A stretch of 59,876 bases of DNA from UBA3871 sp002392265 (GTDB taxonomy: Bacteria; Bacillota; Clostridia; Peptostreptococcales; Anaerovoracaceae): NCBI GenBank assembly GCA_946614255.1, contig CAMOGS010000046.1, positions 1 through 59,876 of the forward strand, given 5' to 3'. The position numbers and the translations under genes were made by a program. Under the pieces are notes generated by a model. It searched no databases. It saw only the letters and a program-made list of their open reading frames with translations, and was not told the DNA's origin. Positions 45,043-52,588 of this stretch are shown in pieces (the stretch's first letter is position 1; each line of letters starts with the position of its first letter).

Positions 45043-46914
45043 CTACATTTCTTCATCGAAACCTATGATATCGACCGCGCCGTCGTAGGCGTTGCCTGCC
45101 TCGAGCTTTTCAAGCTCGGCAGCGGCCTTGGCCGCTACGGCGCGCTTGTCCTCGGCTGCCTGTCTTGCGGCCTCCTTCTTTTCACGCTCTATGCGGGCCT
45201 TTTCCTCGGCCTTTGCCTTTTCGCGGGCCTTCTTTTCAAGCTCTCTCTGGCGCTCGCGTTCTTTCTTTTCGCGTTCCTTTTGCTTTTCGCGTTCGGCTTT
45301 TGCTTTAGCTGCAGCCTTTTCACGCTCAGCCTTTGCCTTTGCAGCTGCTGCTGCCTTTGCCTTTGCGGCCTTTTCTCTTTCAAGCCGGCGCTGCTTTTCA
45401 GCCCTTGCCTTGGCAGCCGCCTTTTCGCGCTCTGCCTTGGCCTTTGCGGCAGCTGCGGCCTTTGCCTTTGCGGCTGCGGCCTTTTCGCGCTCTGCCTTGG
45501 CCTTTGCTGCGGCTGCGGCCTTTGCTTTTGCTGCCTTTTCTTTTTCAAGCTGACGCTGCTTTTCAGCCCTTGCCTTGGCAGCCGCCTTTTCGCGCTCTGC
45601 CTTAGCCTTTGCTGCGGCTGCGGCCTTTGCCTTTGCCGCCTTTTCTCTTTCAAGCCGGCGCTGCTTTTCTGCCTTTGCCTTGGCAGCCGCCTTTTCCTTT
45701 TCTGCCTTTGCCTTTGCGGCAGCAGCAGCCTTTTCCTTTTTCTCGCGCTCCAGCTGTTTCTGCTTTTCGCGCTTTTCTTTTTCGAGAGCCTTTTTGCGTT
45801 CGCGCTCCAGCCTTGCCTTTTCGCGTGCAGCTGCCTTTCTTTCTATCTCTGCCTGCGCCTTTGTAATTTCTTCAATAATTACCTTTCGGATTTCCACATC
45901 CGGGATGTCGTAATCATCCACGACTTCTTCGAGAATCTGGCGCGTGAACTTTGGCTTCAAGCGGTGCTTCCTGCGCAAAGTGTCCGAAATCGGTCTCTCG
46001 TCGTCTGTCAGGATAGTCTTGAAGATTGCATAGTTCATTATCATATTGTCGTAAAGACCGTAGAGATAGTCTTCATCAAAGTCGAGCGCCGACTCTTTGA
46101 CATCTATTGTATAACCCACATCGTCGTACTGCTCCAGAAATTGCCACAGTGCGTAGCACCTGCGGTAATACGGATCCTTTGTCAGCAGGTTTGTCTTCAT
46201 AATCGGTGAACGAACTGTTTCGCAGCCGTCCATTTCCCTCATAAACGGGGATTTTTTGAGCTCTGTTACTGCTTTTCTGATATCGTCGATGCGACGGAAA
46301 AGCTCCATATGTGAGGAATCCGTCTGCATATAAGACTGTTTGTTCTTGATGCGCATCTCGATTTTGTATTCGATTTCCTCGTAATCGTCTTCCATCTCGG
46401 AATTGATTTTGAGTACGGATTCCTGTTCATCTCCGGTAGACCAGAAGATGATATCCGTGCGCTTATCTATAAATCTGACGAGCTTGTTAACCAGGTGATA
46501 TATAAATCTGTTTTCGTAGAGGTTAAAGCTTTCCTGCGTCGTCACAGACATGATTTTAGAAGGTCTGACATTTCCCTGCGCATCTATATCGCTGATGAAC
46601 TGGGTGTTTCGTGCCAGATGCTTTACCGAATCCGCGGTAATCTTTTTTGCCAGCTCTACAGGCACGATTTCTTCCTCGGATTTTATGAAACGGCGAGGAT
46701 TTGCTATTACCTTTATCAGTGAAGGTATTGCGGCCTCGACCTCTCTCATCCACTTTTCATCGACTTTTTTGTGAAGTACACGATTGAACTGCTCGATTTG
46801 ATTCGGAGCACCTTCTATCATGCCCATCATATAGTTGTAATAGCTATCTTCTTCCATAGCTCTTTCAACCTTGTTTCTGTATTTAAGATACATATCGATG
46901 AGTGTGCCTGCCAT
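45043..46914 (-). CDS. DUF2357 (McrC-like) protein with long charged helix
   Basis: About 623 residues, cytoplasmic. The N-terminal half (about 50-340) resembles DUF2357, the McrB-contacting part of McrC-like proteins: 'NPRRFIKSEEEIVPVE', 'NLYENRFIYHLVNKLVRFID' and 'NLLTKDPYYRRCYALWQFL'. From about 350 to 600 there is an almost pure K/E/A/R sequence, a likely single alpha helix or coiled coil, in which a 35-residue unit recurs three times. No PD-(D/E)XK nuclease motif is visible where McrC has one. I chose the ATG at 46914 (MAGTLIDMY) behind GGAGG. It directly follows the McrB-like gene, as McrC follows McrB. Confidence 0.82.
   Translation of the reverse strand: MAGTLIDMYLKYRNKVERAMEEDSYYNYMMGMIEGAPNQIEQFNRVLHKKVDEKWMREVEAAIPSLIKVIANPRRFIKSEEEIVPVELAKKITADSVKHLARNTQFISDIDAQGNVRPSKIMSVTTQESFNLYENRFIYHLVNKLVRFIDKRTDIIFWSTGDEQESVLKINSEMEDDYEEIEYKIEMRIKNKQSYMQTDSSHMELFRRIDDIRKAVTELKKSPFMREMDGCETVRSPIMKTNLLTKDPYYRRCYALWQFLEQYDDVGYTIDVKESALDFDEDYLYGLYDNMIMNYAIFKTILTDDERPISDTLRRKHRLKPKFTRQILEEVVDDYDIPDVEIRKVIIEEITKAQAEIERKAAAREKARLERERKKALEKEKREKQKQLEREKKEKAAAAAKAKAEKEKAAAKAKAEKQRRLEREKAAKAKAAAAAKAKAEREKAAAKARAEKQRQLEKEKAAKAKAAAAAKAKAEREKAAAAKAKAAAAAKAKAEREKAAAKARAEKQRRLEREKAAKAKAAAAAKAKAEREKAAAKAKAEREKQKEREKKERERQRELEKKAREKAKAEEKARIEREKKEAARQAAEDKRAVAAKAAAELEKLEAGNAYDGAVDIIGFDEEM
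45300..45830. repeat. Degenerate coding repeats in the charged-helix gene
   Basis: Within the DUF2357 gene, a unit of about 105 bp encoding EKAAAKARAEKQRRLEREKA and its continuation recurs three times with near identity, along with shorter KAKAAAAA blocks. The DNA is therefore repetitive and prone to length change. Long open frames on the opposite strand here are a byproduct of this composition. Confidence 0.85.
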
Positions 46915-46991
46915 AAATAATCCTCCGTGACTGTGACCCAATCATTAAATTATTACAAAAACCCGCCCTTTGGCCGGGACGGGTTTGGCTT

Positions 46992-48548
46992 TTAGAATAA
47001 ATTCTGGATCTTGAGAAGATACTTTCTGCTTTCAGGGAGACCTGTCTTTCCGAAGGTCTTTTCGATGAACAGAATGAGTTCCTTGATTTCATCCTTTACA
47101 TAAGGAATATTCATTGACTCAAACTTCTTCAGGATCTTGCGGCATACCAAAAAGTCTACCGCTTCCATCTCAGTGCCGCCACAAGCCACATATACCGGTA
47201 CGAAATCATCTATCTGCTTTGAGATACGGTTACCAAAGCTCATCTTGAATCTGGTAAGCAGATATCCGTCCAGTTTGTATATGCGTGAACGCATCTGTTC
47301 AGAGATAGGATACAAATCCTTTGCCTCATTAAACATAGCACTCAGGTGATCAGTTGTTATGGATATAGGTTCTGTGTCCGGAGCCTCAAAGGCTTCTGCC
47401 TTTTCATTCAGCTCGATTGCGATTGCACGGTCATAAACCTTATCTGTAATGGTAAATGTGGAGTCGTCGTTGTTGGCAGTACCCACAAACCAAAGCGTTG
47501 TTGAAATCCTCAGCTTTCCGTCCTGGAGAAGCTTCGGATCCGAATCCCAACCCGTAGGGACCAAGTCAACCAGCCACTCCTCAGGAGTCGGCATTTCGAG
47601 TACGGAAAGCATTTCCGCGAAATAGTACTCGATACGGGCCAGGTTCATTTCATCCAAAACTATAAAGCTGGGCTCTCTGCGATAACCTGCTTCATATACG
47701 GCACGGAGGAACTCCGTTTCGTTAAATCTTTTCGTGAATTCGTTGAAGTAACCGAGAAGCTCGGTTTTGTCTCTGTAAGAAGGCTGAACCGATACCAGTG
47801 TGGCGAGATTCCCGAGGAACTTGCCGAATGAGTAAGGCAGTGATGTCTTACCTGTACCGGATATACCTTCGAGGATTAATATCCTAGATGCCGCCATACC
47901 CGCTATATAGAGTCTGACAACCTCCGGCTTGTAATAAAGTCCGAGCTTGCTTGCGGCATAATTTCTGTATCTGACACACAGGTCCTCGAGCGTAATGCTG
48001 TCGTTATATGCCGGCTCAACGAAATCGCTGTATCTTTCATCCACCAAATCGAGCTTGGTGAATCTGTGTTCTCCGTTTGATCCGTCTTTCCCCTTTTCGC
48101 CGTTCTTTCCTTTTGCTTCTTCCACCTTTTCGGCATAAGCCTCAAGGCTGTCGCCCGGTGAAAGCCCCAGTTGCGATACCTGCATGGCCATAATCTGGTT
48201 CTTCTCGTTGATCAGCTCCACAACCTGTCGGTTTAAGGCTCCAATCTCGCCGAGGAGCTCATCCTGGTCGAATTCCTGGCTCTTCTTTCTGTGTCTGCGA
48301 ACAATCGTCCTCGCAATGAAGAACACAATGATTCCGAATATGCCCAGTAATATTGCCACAAGCAGTATCGTCAAAATCCAGCCGACTATCCCAAAATCCG
48401 ATACATAAGCGCCGATTATTTTAACATATTGCACTATATCGGTTGAGAACAGCTTTATGACAGACTTGAATAGGCTCGCAAAAAATCCTATTAAGTTTAA
48501 GAATATGCTCGCAAGAAGTTCATACGCGAGTTTTAAAAATTCGCTCAT
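46992..48548 (-). CDS. Membrane-anchored McrB-like AAA+ protein
   Basis: 518 residues. Two hydrophobic segments (about 10-32 and 53-79) anchor it; a coiled coil (about 92-125) and a collagen-like linker (GKNGEKGKDGSNGE, about 147-160) lead to an AAA+ domain (about 190-480). Walker A is EGISGTGKTS (227-236), Walker B FIVLDEMN (295-302, then ARIEYYFAEML), and 'GTANNDD' (356-362) supplies the NXD signature of McrB-type GTPases. There is no DNA-recognition domain. The role as a motor for its DUF2357 partner is inferred. It overlaps the SipW stop (TAATG). Confidence 0.86.
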   Translation of the reverse strand: MSEFLKLAYELLASIFLNLIGFFASLFKSVIKLFSTDIVQYVKIIGAYVSDFGIVGWILTILLVAILLGIFGIIVFFIARTIVRRHRKKSQEFDQDELLGEIGALNRQVVELINEKNQIMAMQVSQLGLSPGDSLEAYAEKVEEAKGKNGEKGKDGSNGEHRFTKLDLVDERYSDFVEPAYNDSITLEDLCVRYRNYAASKLGLYYKPEVVRLYIAGMAASRILILEGISGTGKTSLPYSFGKFLGNLATLVSVQPSYRDKTELLGYFNEFTKRFNETEFLRAVYEAGYRREPSFIVLDEMNLARIEYYFAEMLSVLEMPTPEEWLVDLVPTGWDSDPKLLQDGKLRISTTLWFVGTANNDDSTFTITDKVYDRAIAIELNEKAEAFEAPDTEPISITTDHLSAMFNEAKDLYPISEQMRSRIYKLDGYLLTRFKMSFGNRISKQIDDFVPVYVACGGTEMEAVDFLVCRKILKKFESMNIPYVKDEIKELILFIEKTFGKTGLPESRKYLLKIQNLF

Positions 48549-49228
48549 TAATTATCCTTTGAATCTGCCTTTGCCTGTTCGGCTTCGATCTTTGCTCTGG
48601 TTTCCGCTTCAATCTTTGCCCTAAGCTCTGCTTCTATCTGGTCGCGGCTCTTTTCGTTTGCTTCCGCAACAGCTTCCTTTTTCATTTCTCCCATCACAAG
48701 AATCAGGTTGTATGCCTGATATATAAAGAATGCGAGCAGCGGTAAGATTATTATGCACAGGAAACCTATCTTTGATTTTAACATCTTGAAAAGCGGGCCG
48801 AGTACCGGCACCTTTCCGGTGTAAACACCGAGGATGTCGCCGTCTGTTATCATGCGATTATCAACAGTATCATTTGCATCACCCTTGGTAATATATTGCT
48901 TTAATCCATTGCTATCTACTATTTCCACAATTCTGTGCGTGTTAATTACAGAATTGCCATCGATTACGGTGTAAAAAGAAACTACATCGTCGACCTTGTA
49001 TTCATAGCCCTCCTCGGCAGCCTTTACCAAAATCAGGTCGCCCTCGGCAAACTCCGGCTTCATGGAGTCAGAGAGAACCGTCATAGGCATATACCCGCCT
49101 ATGTTCGAGGTTCCGTCGCCTTTGGTTGCCAGTGTAAATATGGTAAACACTGCTGCGATTACTATTACTATCCATAAAAGGATGTTTACTATCGTGCCGA
49201 CTACATTATGTTTCTTTTTATTTTCCAT
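48548..49228 (-). CDS. SipW-type (ER-type) signal peptidase I, first copy
   Basis: 226 residues. N-terminal membrane helix (about 11-33), catalytic serine S55 in LSDSMKP, histidine H98 in INTHRI, a second hydrophobic segment (FLCIIILPLLAFFIYQA, about 153-170), and a long charged cytoplasmic tail with 'EAELRAKIEAETRAKIEAE', likely coiled coil. Serine/histidine and not serine/lysine places it with SipW. It follows the third TasA-like gene with a one-base overlap (TAATG), so it is likely translated with its substrates. The tail may reach the cytoplasmic coiled-coil proteins next door (inference). Confidence 0.92.
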   Translation of the reverse strand: MENKKKHNVVGTIVNILLWIVIVIAAVFTIFTLATKGDGTSNIGGYMPMTVLSDSMKPEFAEGDLILVKAAEEGYEYKVDDVVSFYTVIDGNSVINTHRIVEIVDSNGLKQYITKGDANDTVDNRMITDGDILGVYTGKVPVLGPLFKMLKSKIGFLCIIILPLLAFFIYQAYNLILVMGEMKKEAVAEANEKSRDQIEAELRAKIEAETRAKIEAEQAKADSKDN

Positions 49229-50040
49229 TACTGTACTACTCCTTCAAAACGTAGCTGTGTAAGGAATATCGCCTCTTTTACATCGTCATTGCACTGCGGA
49301 TCGTCACCTTCAATCCAGATGGTAACGGTAATCTTCTTTGTGGTCTCTGCCTCAAGTGTGAAGAGTTTTGCCGCCGAAGTTCCCGTGCCCAGACTGTCGA
49401 AAGTGCTGCTCATGGTAGCATTTCCGCCGTTATCCGTTTTGGCCGGATTTACGGTAAGAGTGGTATTCCCTGCTCTGTTAGGCTCGTATATCTTTGCGTC
49501 CTGTCCCTGCTCTGCAAAGCTGATTCTGACGCATCTGTCTATTGCCTGTCTTGAAGTAGTCTGTCCCGGTTTAGCGGTTACGCTGGTACCGTCGTCCGCA
49601 CCCGATGACGAATCCGGTGCGAGGTATACATCCATCGCCTTGCTGCCTATAAAGTACAGATCAAACTGTAAATACTGGGTAGCAGAAGGTGATACGGTAC
49701 TGCCGCTTTGGCTGTAAAAGTTCTTGCCGTTTCCGCTTGTTACAGGGTTCATACTGATACCGCCGAGTGTAAGCCCCGATCTGATTTCGTTGCCAAGCTG
49801 CGTATTGATATCAGCATTGTCTACGGTATTTTTACCGTTATACTGCGCAATAGTGGTATGCGTCACGGTGTCCACATAAAGTGAATCACCTGCAGTAACT
49901 TTGAGTTCCATTTCCTGTACTTTACCGGACAGGGAAAGTGTGAACCATGCATACGTGCCTGTAACTAATATTATAAGCGAAATCAACGTTGTAATCAATG
50001 CAATATAGAGTTTTGATTTATTTTCTATCGCTATTTTCAT
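49228..50040 (-). CDS. TasA/camelysin-like exported protein, copy 3
   Basis: 270 residues. Leader with basic start, hydrophobic helix (about 10-30) and 'TGTYAWFTLSLSG', the canonical SipW-type motif. The mature region is Ser/Thr/Gly-rich, beta-type. Near the C-terminus 'ITVTIWIEGDDPQC' is the WLEG-D-C motif shared with the two genes upstream, and 'NDDVKEAIFLTQLRFEG' follows. Likely a minor or accessory fibre subunit. AAGGA lies upstream of the ATG. Confidence 0.85.
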   Translation of the reverse strand: MKIAIENKSKLYIALITTLISLIILVTGTYAWFTLSLSGKVQEMELKVTAGDSLYVDTVTHTTIAQYNGKNTVDNADINTQLGNEIRSGLTLGGISMNPVTSGNGKNFYSQSGSTVSPSATQYLQFDLYFIGSKAMDVYLAPDSSSGADDGTSVTAKPGQTTSRQAIDRCVRISFAEQGQDAKIYEPNRAGNTTLTVNPAKTDNGGNATMSSTFDSLGTGTSAAKLFTLEAETTKKITVTIWIEGDDPQCNDDVKEAIFLTQLRFEGVVQ

Positions 50041-50065
50041 GATTTTTTCCTTGATTGCCTACAAA

Positions 50066-50908
50066 TTAGCTGTTCTGAGAAGTGAACTCGAGATTAACAG
50101 TGAGGTCCTTTGCGGAAAGACCGGATACGCAGTCAACATCGCAGCCCTCGAGCCAGATGTAAACCATGATTCTCTTTGCGGTATTCGCTGTGAGCGTTGC
50201 AATAGCGCCGGAAGGCCTTGTTGCAGTGTAGCCTGTAATATTTCCTACTGTGCTTGTGCTGTCAACAGCCTTCGTGATTCCGTCCGCATCACCGGTTGTG
50301 GTAATTTTGTTGTCATCGATATGATTGTCAGGATCCGGTGCCCAGATGTAGGTAGAGCCACCCTCTACAACGAATGCTACTCTTACCGCAGGGGATGCCT
50401 GACCTGATACAGTAGTGTTAGTTCCGAGGTAGATGGATGTTCCTGTAGTGGATTTCAGATAGAGCGGAATTGCCTTTACGCAGTTATCTGTAATGTTGTT
50501 TGTCTGTTCAAATGTCTTTGCGATATTCACACCGCTACCGTTAACTTCCCAAGATGCTGCTCCGTCAGCAACCTTGTAGAAAGTAGCCGCATTAATGGTT
50601 GATGCAGGGATAAGTGCTGCGCCTGTCAGAACCGCACCCTTTGAAGTGTAAAGAGCATTAAGGTCGGCTGATGTGATAAGCGTCTTGAATGTGTCTGCAG
50701 TAGCACCTGTGCCGCTGAGTGCACCTGTCCAATCAGCCGTAGTAAGCGCAATCTGAAGGTCATCTACGGTCTGAGCTGTAAATGTCATTGAATCTACCTT
50801 TACAGTAGTGTTCGATACGAACCATGCATAAGTTGATGTTCCGAGCGCGAGCGCTGCAACAACCAGCATTGCGATAGCTGTCATTAACTGTTTCTTTGTG
50901 TTGCTCAT
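50066..50908 (-). CDS. TasA/camelysin-like exported protein, copy 2
   Basis: 280 residues. SipW-type leader 'IAMLVVAALALGTSTYAWFVSN', then a beta-rich, Thr/Ala-rich mature chain of low charge, typical of a fibre subunit. The C-terminal motif is 'IMVYIWLEGCDVDC'. It has the best ribosome site of the series (AAAAAAGGAG) and the longest upstream gap (70 bp), which holds an AT palindrome, AATTTATTATAAATT. I infer it is the most expressed, possibly the major subunit. Confidence 0.87.
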   Translation of the reverse strand: MSNTKKQLMTAIAMLVVAALALGTSTYAWFVSNTTVKVDSMTFTAQTVDDLQIALTTADWTGALSGTGATADTFKTLITSADLNALYTSKGAVLTGAALIPASTINAATFYKVADGAASWEVNGSGVNIAKTFEQTNNITDNCVKAIPLYLKSTTGTSIYLGTNTTVSGQASPAVRVAFVVEGGSTYIWAPDPDNHIDDNKITTTGDADGITKAVDSTSTVGNITGYTATRPSGAIATLTANTAKRIMVYIWLEGCDVDCVSGLSAKDLTVNLEFTSQNS

Positions 50909-50978
50909 TTCTTTTAATCTCCTTTTTTAACACATTTTTCAATAGCAAATCGTAATTTATAATAAATTAAATTATTAC

Positions 50979-51767
50979 CTATCTGTCCTGAAGCGGATCC
51001 GCAACATTGAAGTTCATAGAGAACCTGATCATTCCGCCTATTATATCATCTATACATTCAGGGTCATTTCCTTCGAGATATATAACCACACAGTATTTGT
51101 GAACCTCGCCGACCTTGAAGTTTGTAACCTTTTCGTTTATTACGACATCATCCGCATAAAACGGTGCTGCGTCCGGTTCGGGCTTGCCGTTTTTGGCGCG
51201 CTTTGCATACACTATCCTGCCGCCCTTTACGGAGCTGTACAGAACCACACGAACCGCATTGTCTACGCCCTTGCTCTGTGACTCCACAGGAATTGTCACA
51301 TAGTAGTCGATGTCTTCCTTTCCTGCGTTTCTCAGGTAGAACGTATAAGCCATATAGTCGGCGCCGTTGTGCTGACCGTCTATCTTGTCTATATCATCCG
51401 GCAGGTCTGTCAGAGTAATGTTTGTCGCATTCTTTACCATCTCTGCCGTGAGTCTTGCCTGCGGGTTTTCAAAGCCCGGTGTATCGCAAAGCGATATGCC
51501 CTGCTTGTACATATCTATTCTGTTTAGGTTGATGGTGAAGTTTCCCATCCTCTCCTGTATGTAGGAGGCTGTGCATGTGGTAAGCAGCAGCAGCAAAAGT
51601 ATCAGGAATATCAGCGTAAGCTTTTTTGCCTTCGTCACCCTGCGGGCTGCCTTTTTCAGCGCTCTGCGTTTTATCAGCAGGCTCCTAGCCGCTTCGGTAT
51701 AATCCTCGTCGGCTGCCAGTTCGCTCACCACTTCCGGATCCACATACGGTGAAAGCGGTTCTTTCAT
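50979..51767 (-). CDS. Membrane-anchored TasA-like protein, copy 1
   Basis: About 262 residues. Unlike its neighbours it begins with a 58-residue basic cytoplasmic stretch before a single hydrophobic segment (LTLIFLILLLLLLTTCTASY), without the TYAWF motif. The extracellular part has the family C-terminal motif 'CVVIYLEGNDPEC' with 'IDDIIGGMIRFSMNF'. It probably stays in the membrane as a platform, base or chaperone for the fibre. I set the start at the ATG at 51767 (MKEPLSPYV) behind GAGG, against a longer frame overlapping the PilZ gene. Confidence 0.8.
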   Translation of the reverse strand: MKEPLSPYVDPEVVSELAADEDYTEAARSLLIKRRALKKAARRVTKAKKLTLIFLILLLLLLTTCTASYIQERMGNFTINLNRIDMYKQGISLCDTPGFENPQARLTAEMVKNATNITLTDLPDDIDKIDGQHNGADYMAYTFYLRNAGKEDIDYYVTIPVESQSKGVDNAVRVVLYSSVKGGRIVYAKRAKNGKPEPDAAPFYADDVVINEKVTNFKVGEVHKYCVVIYLEGNDPECIDDIIGGMIRFSMNFNVADPLQDR

Positions 51768-51783
51768 AAGCTTTTCCTCACGT

Positions 51784-52434
51784 CTATTTCGGTATGGAAG
51801 CCACATAAGCGGCAACTTTCTCTTTCTCGCCCTGGTTCTCGAATATAAACCTCAGGCCCACCATATGCTTGAAGGCATTTCCGGGCTCTGTGCTTCGAAC
51901 CCAGCAGACTTCACTCCTGCCCGAAAGGCCTTTCTTTTTGCCCTGCCCCGGCAGGTTTACGGTGATTATCTCGCCAACGGTAAGCGGAGTATTTTCGTAG
52001 AATGCAAGTCCGCCTGCCGATATGTCTTCGCTCATTCCGATGCTTTCGTCTTCCTGTATCTGACCGTGGGCATCCCACCATATCTTCACGAAGGTGATAT
52101 TAAGGCGAGCCTTTACACGTACATCCGTACGCTGGAAGAACTCTCGTACCTCCGAGGTCTTGCGGACTCTCCAGTACTGGCGCACGCCCTGCTTTACAAC
52201 ATCGTCGATATAACCCTCAACAGCATAGGCAACGCCATCCATGGAATACTTTATGAGGAGCGGCTGCATATCGCCAACTACTGCTCTTTTGCCATTCACA
52301 ATCGGGATGGTTATTAGGATCGATGAATCGGAAACGTTCTTTTCAAACGATGATTTCATCTCTTTTCCATACTCGCCGTTTATAATCAGCATAGTAGCGA
52401 TTTTCGATCCGGATTTAATCTTGAGTTTTTCCAA
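51784..52434 (-). CDS. PilZ-domain cyclic-di-GMP-binding protein
   Basis: 216 residues, cytoplasmic. The N-terminal half resembles the YcgR/PilZN beta barrel ('AVVGDMQPLLIKYSMDGVAY'). The PilZ domain has the RXXXR motif R102-TDV-R106 and 'DISAGG' (137-142), the D-x-S-x-x-G motif that grips cyclic-di-GMP. YcgR-type proteins tune motility or export machinery. The start is TTG, six bases after GGAGG. As first gene of the surface operon it should couple cyclic-di-GMP to fibre production or assembly. Promoter and hairpin lie just upstream. Confidence 0.9.
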   Translation of the reverse strand: MEKLKIKSGSKIATMLIINGEYGKEMKSSFEKNVSDSSILITIPIVNGKRAVVGDMQPLLIKYSMDGVAYAVEGYIDDVVKQGVRQYWRVRKTSEVREFFQRTDVRVKARLNITFVKIWWDAHGQIQEDESIGMSEDISAGGLAFYENTPLTVGEIITVNLPGQGKKKGLSGRSEVCWVRSTEPGNAFKHMVGLRFIFENQGEKEKVAAYVASIPK

Positions 52435-52453
52435 GGTTTACCTCCAACTAAAA

Positions 52454-52490
52454 AACCTCTAAAAACTGCTTCAATTATATTTTAGAGGTT
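52454..52490 (-). terminator. Terminator hairpin between RR gene and PilZ operon
   Basis: AACCTCTAAAA (minus strand) pairs perfectly with TTTTAGAGGTT across a 15-nt loop, followed by TTTT. It lies just before the PilZ ribosome site. Readthrough RNA from the regulator gene would form it; RNA started at the -10 box in the loop would not. Confidence 0.75.
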
Positions 52491-52536
52491 TATGTGTACA
52501 TTTCCGTAACTTTTGCGTTACTTTTCCGTAACTTTT
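52474..52536 (-). promoter_or_regulatory. Activator-type promoter of the surface operon
   Basis: -10 TATAAT (52474-52479) lies inside the loop of the terminator. No consensus -35 is present; three 11-bp direct repeats run at 52504-52514, 52515-52525 and 52526-52536 (AAAAGTTACGG, AAAAGTAACGC, AAAAGTTACGG on the minus strand) with a degenerate fourth at 52493-52503 covering the -35 position. Direct 11-bp spacing is what winged-helix response regulators use. The remaining bases to 52588 are AT-rich with no clear signal. Confidence 0.72.
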
Positions 52537-52588
52537 GACTAAAATTACATAATTTTTTTCAAAAAAATGATTTTAAATTGTTTTTTTG

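Noticed and set aside
44785..46209. A 474-codon open frame on the plus strand
   Set aside because: It is the reverse of the K/E/A-rich helix gene; its Leu/Phe/Cys-rich protein is a composition byproduct and it has no ribosome site or homology.
45043..48548. A classical McrBC restriction system
   Set aside because: The AAA+ protein has membrane segments in place of a DNA-recognition domain and the partner shows no nuclease motif; the neighbours are envelope genes.
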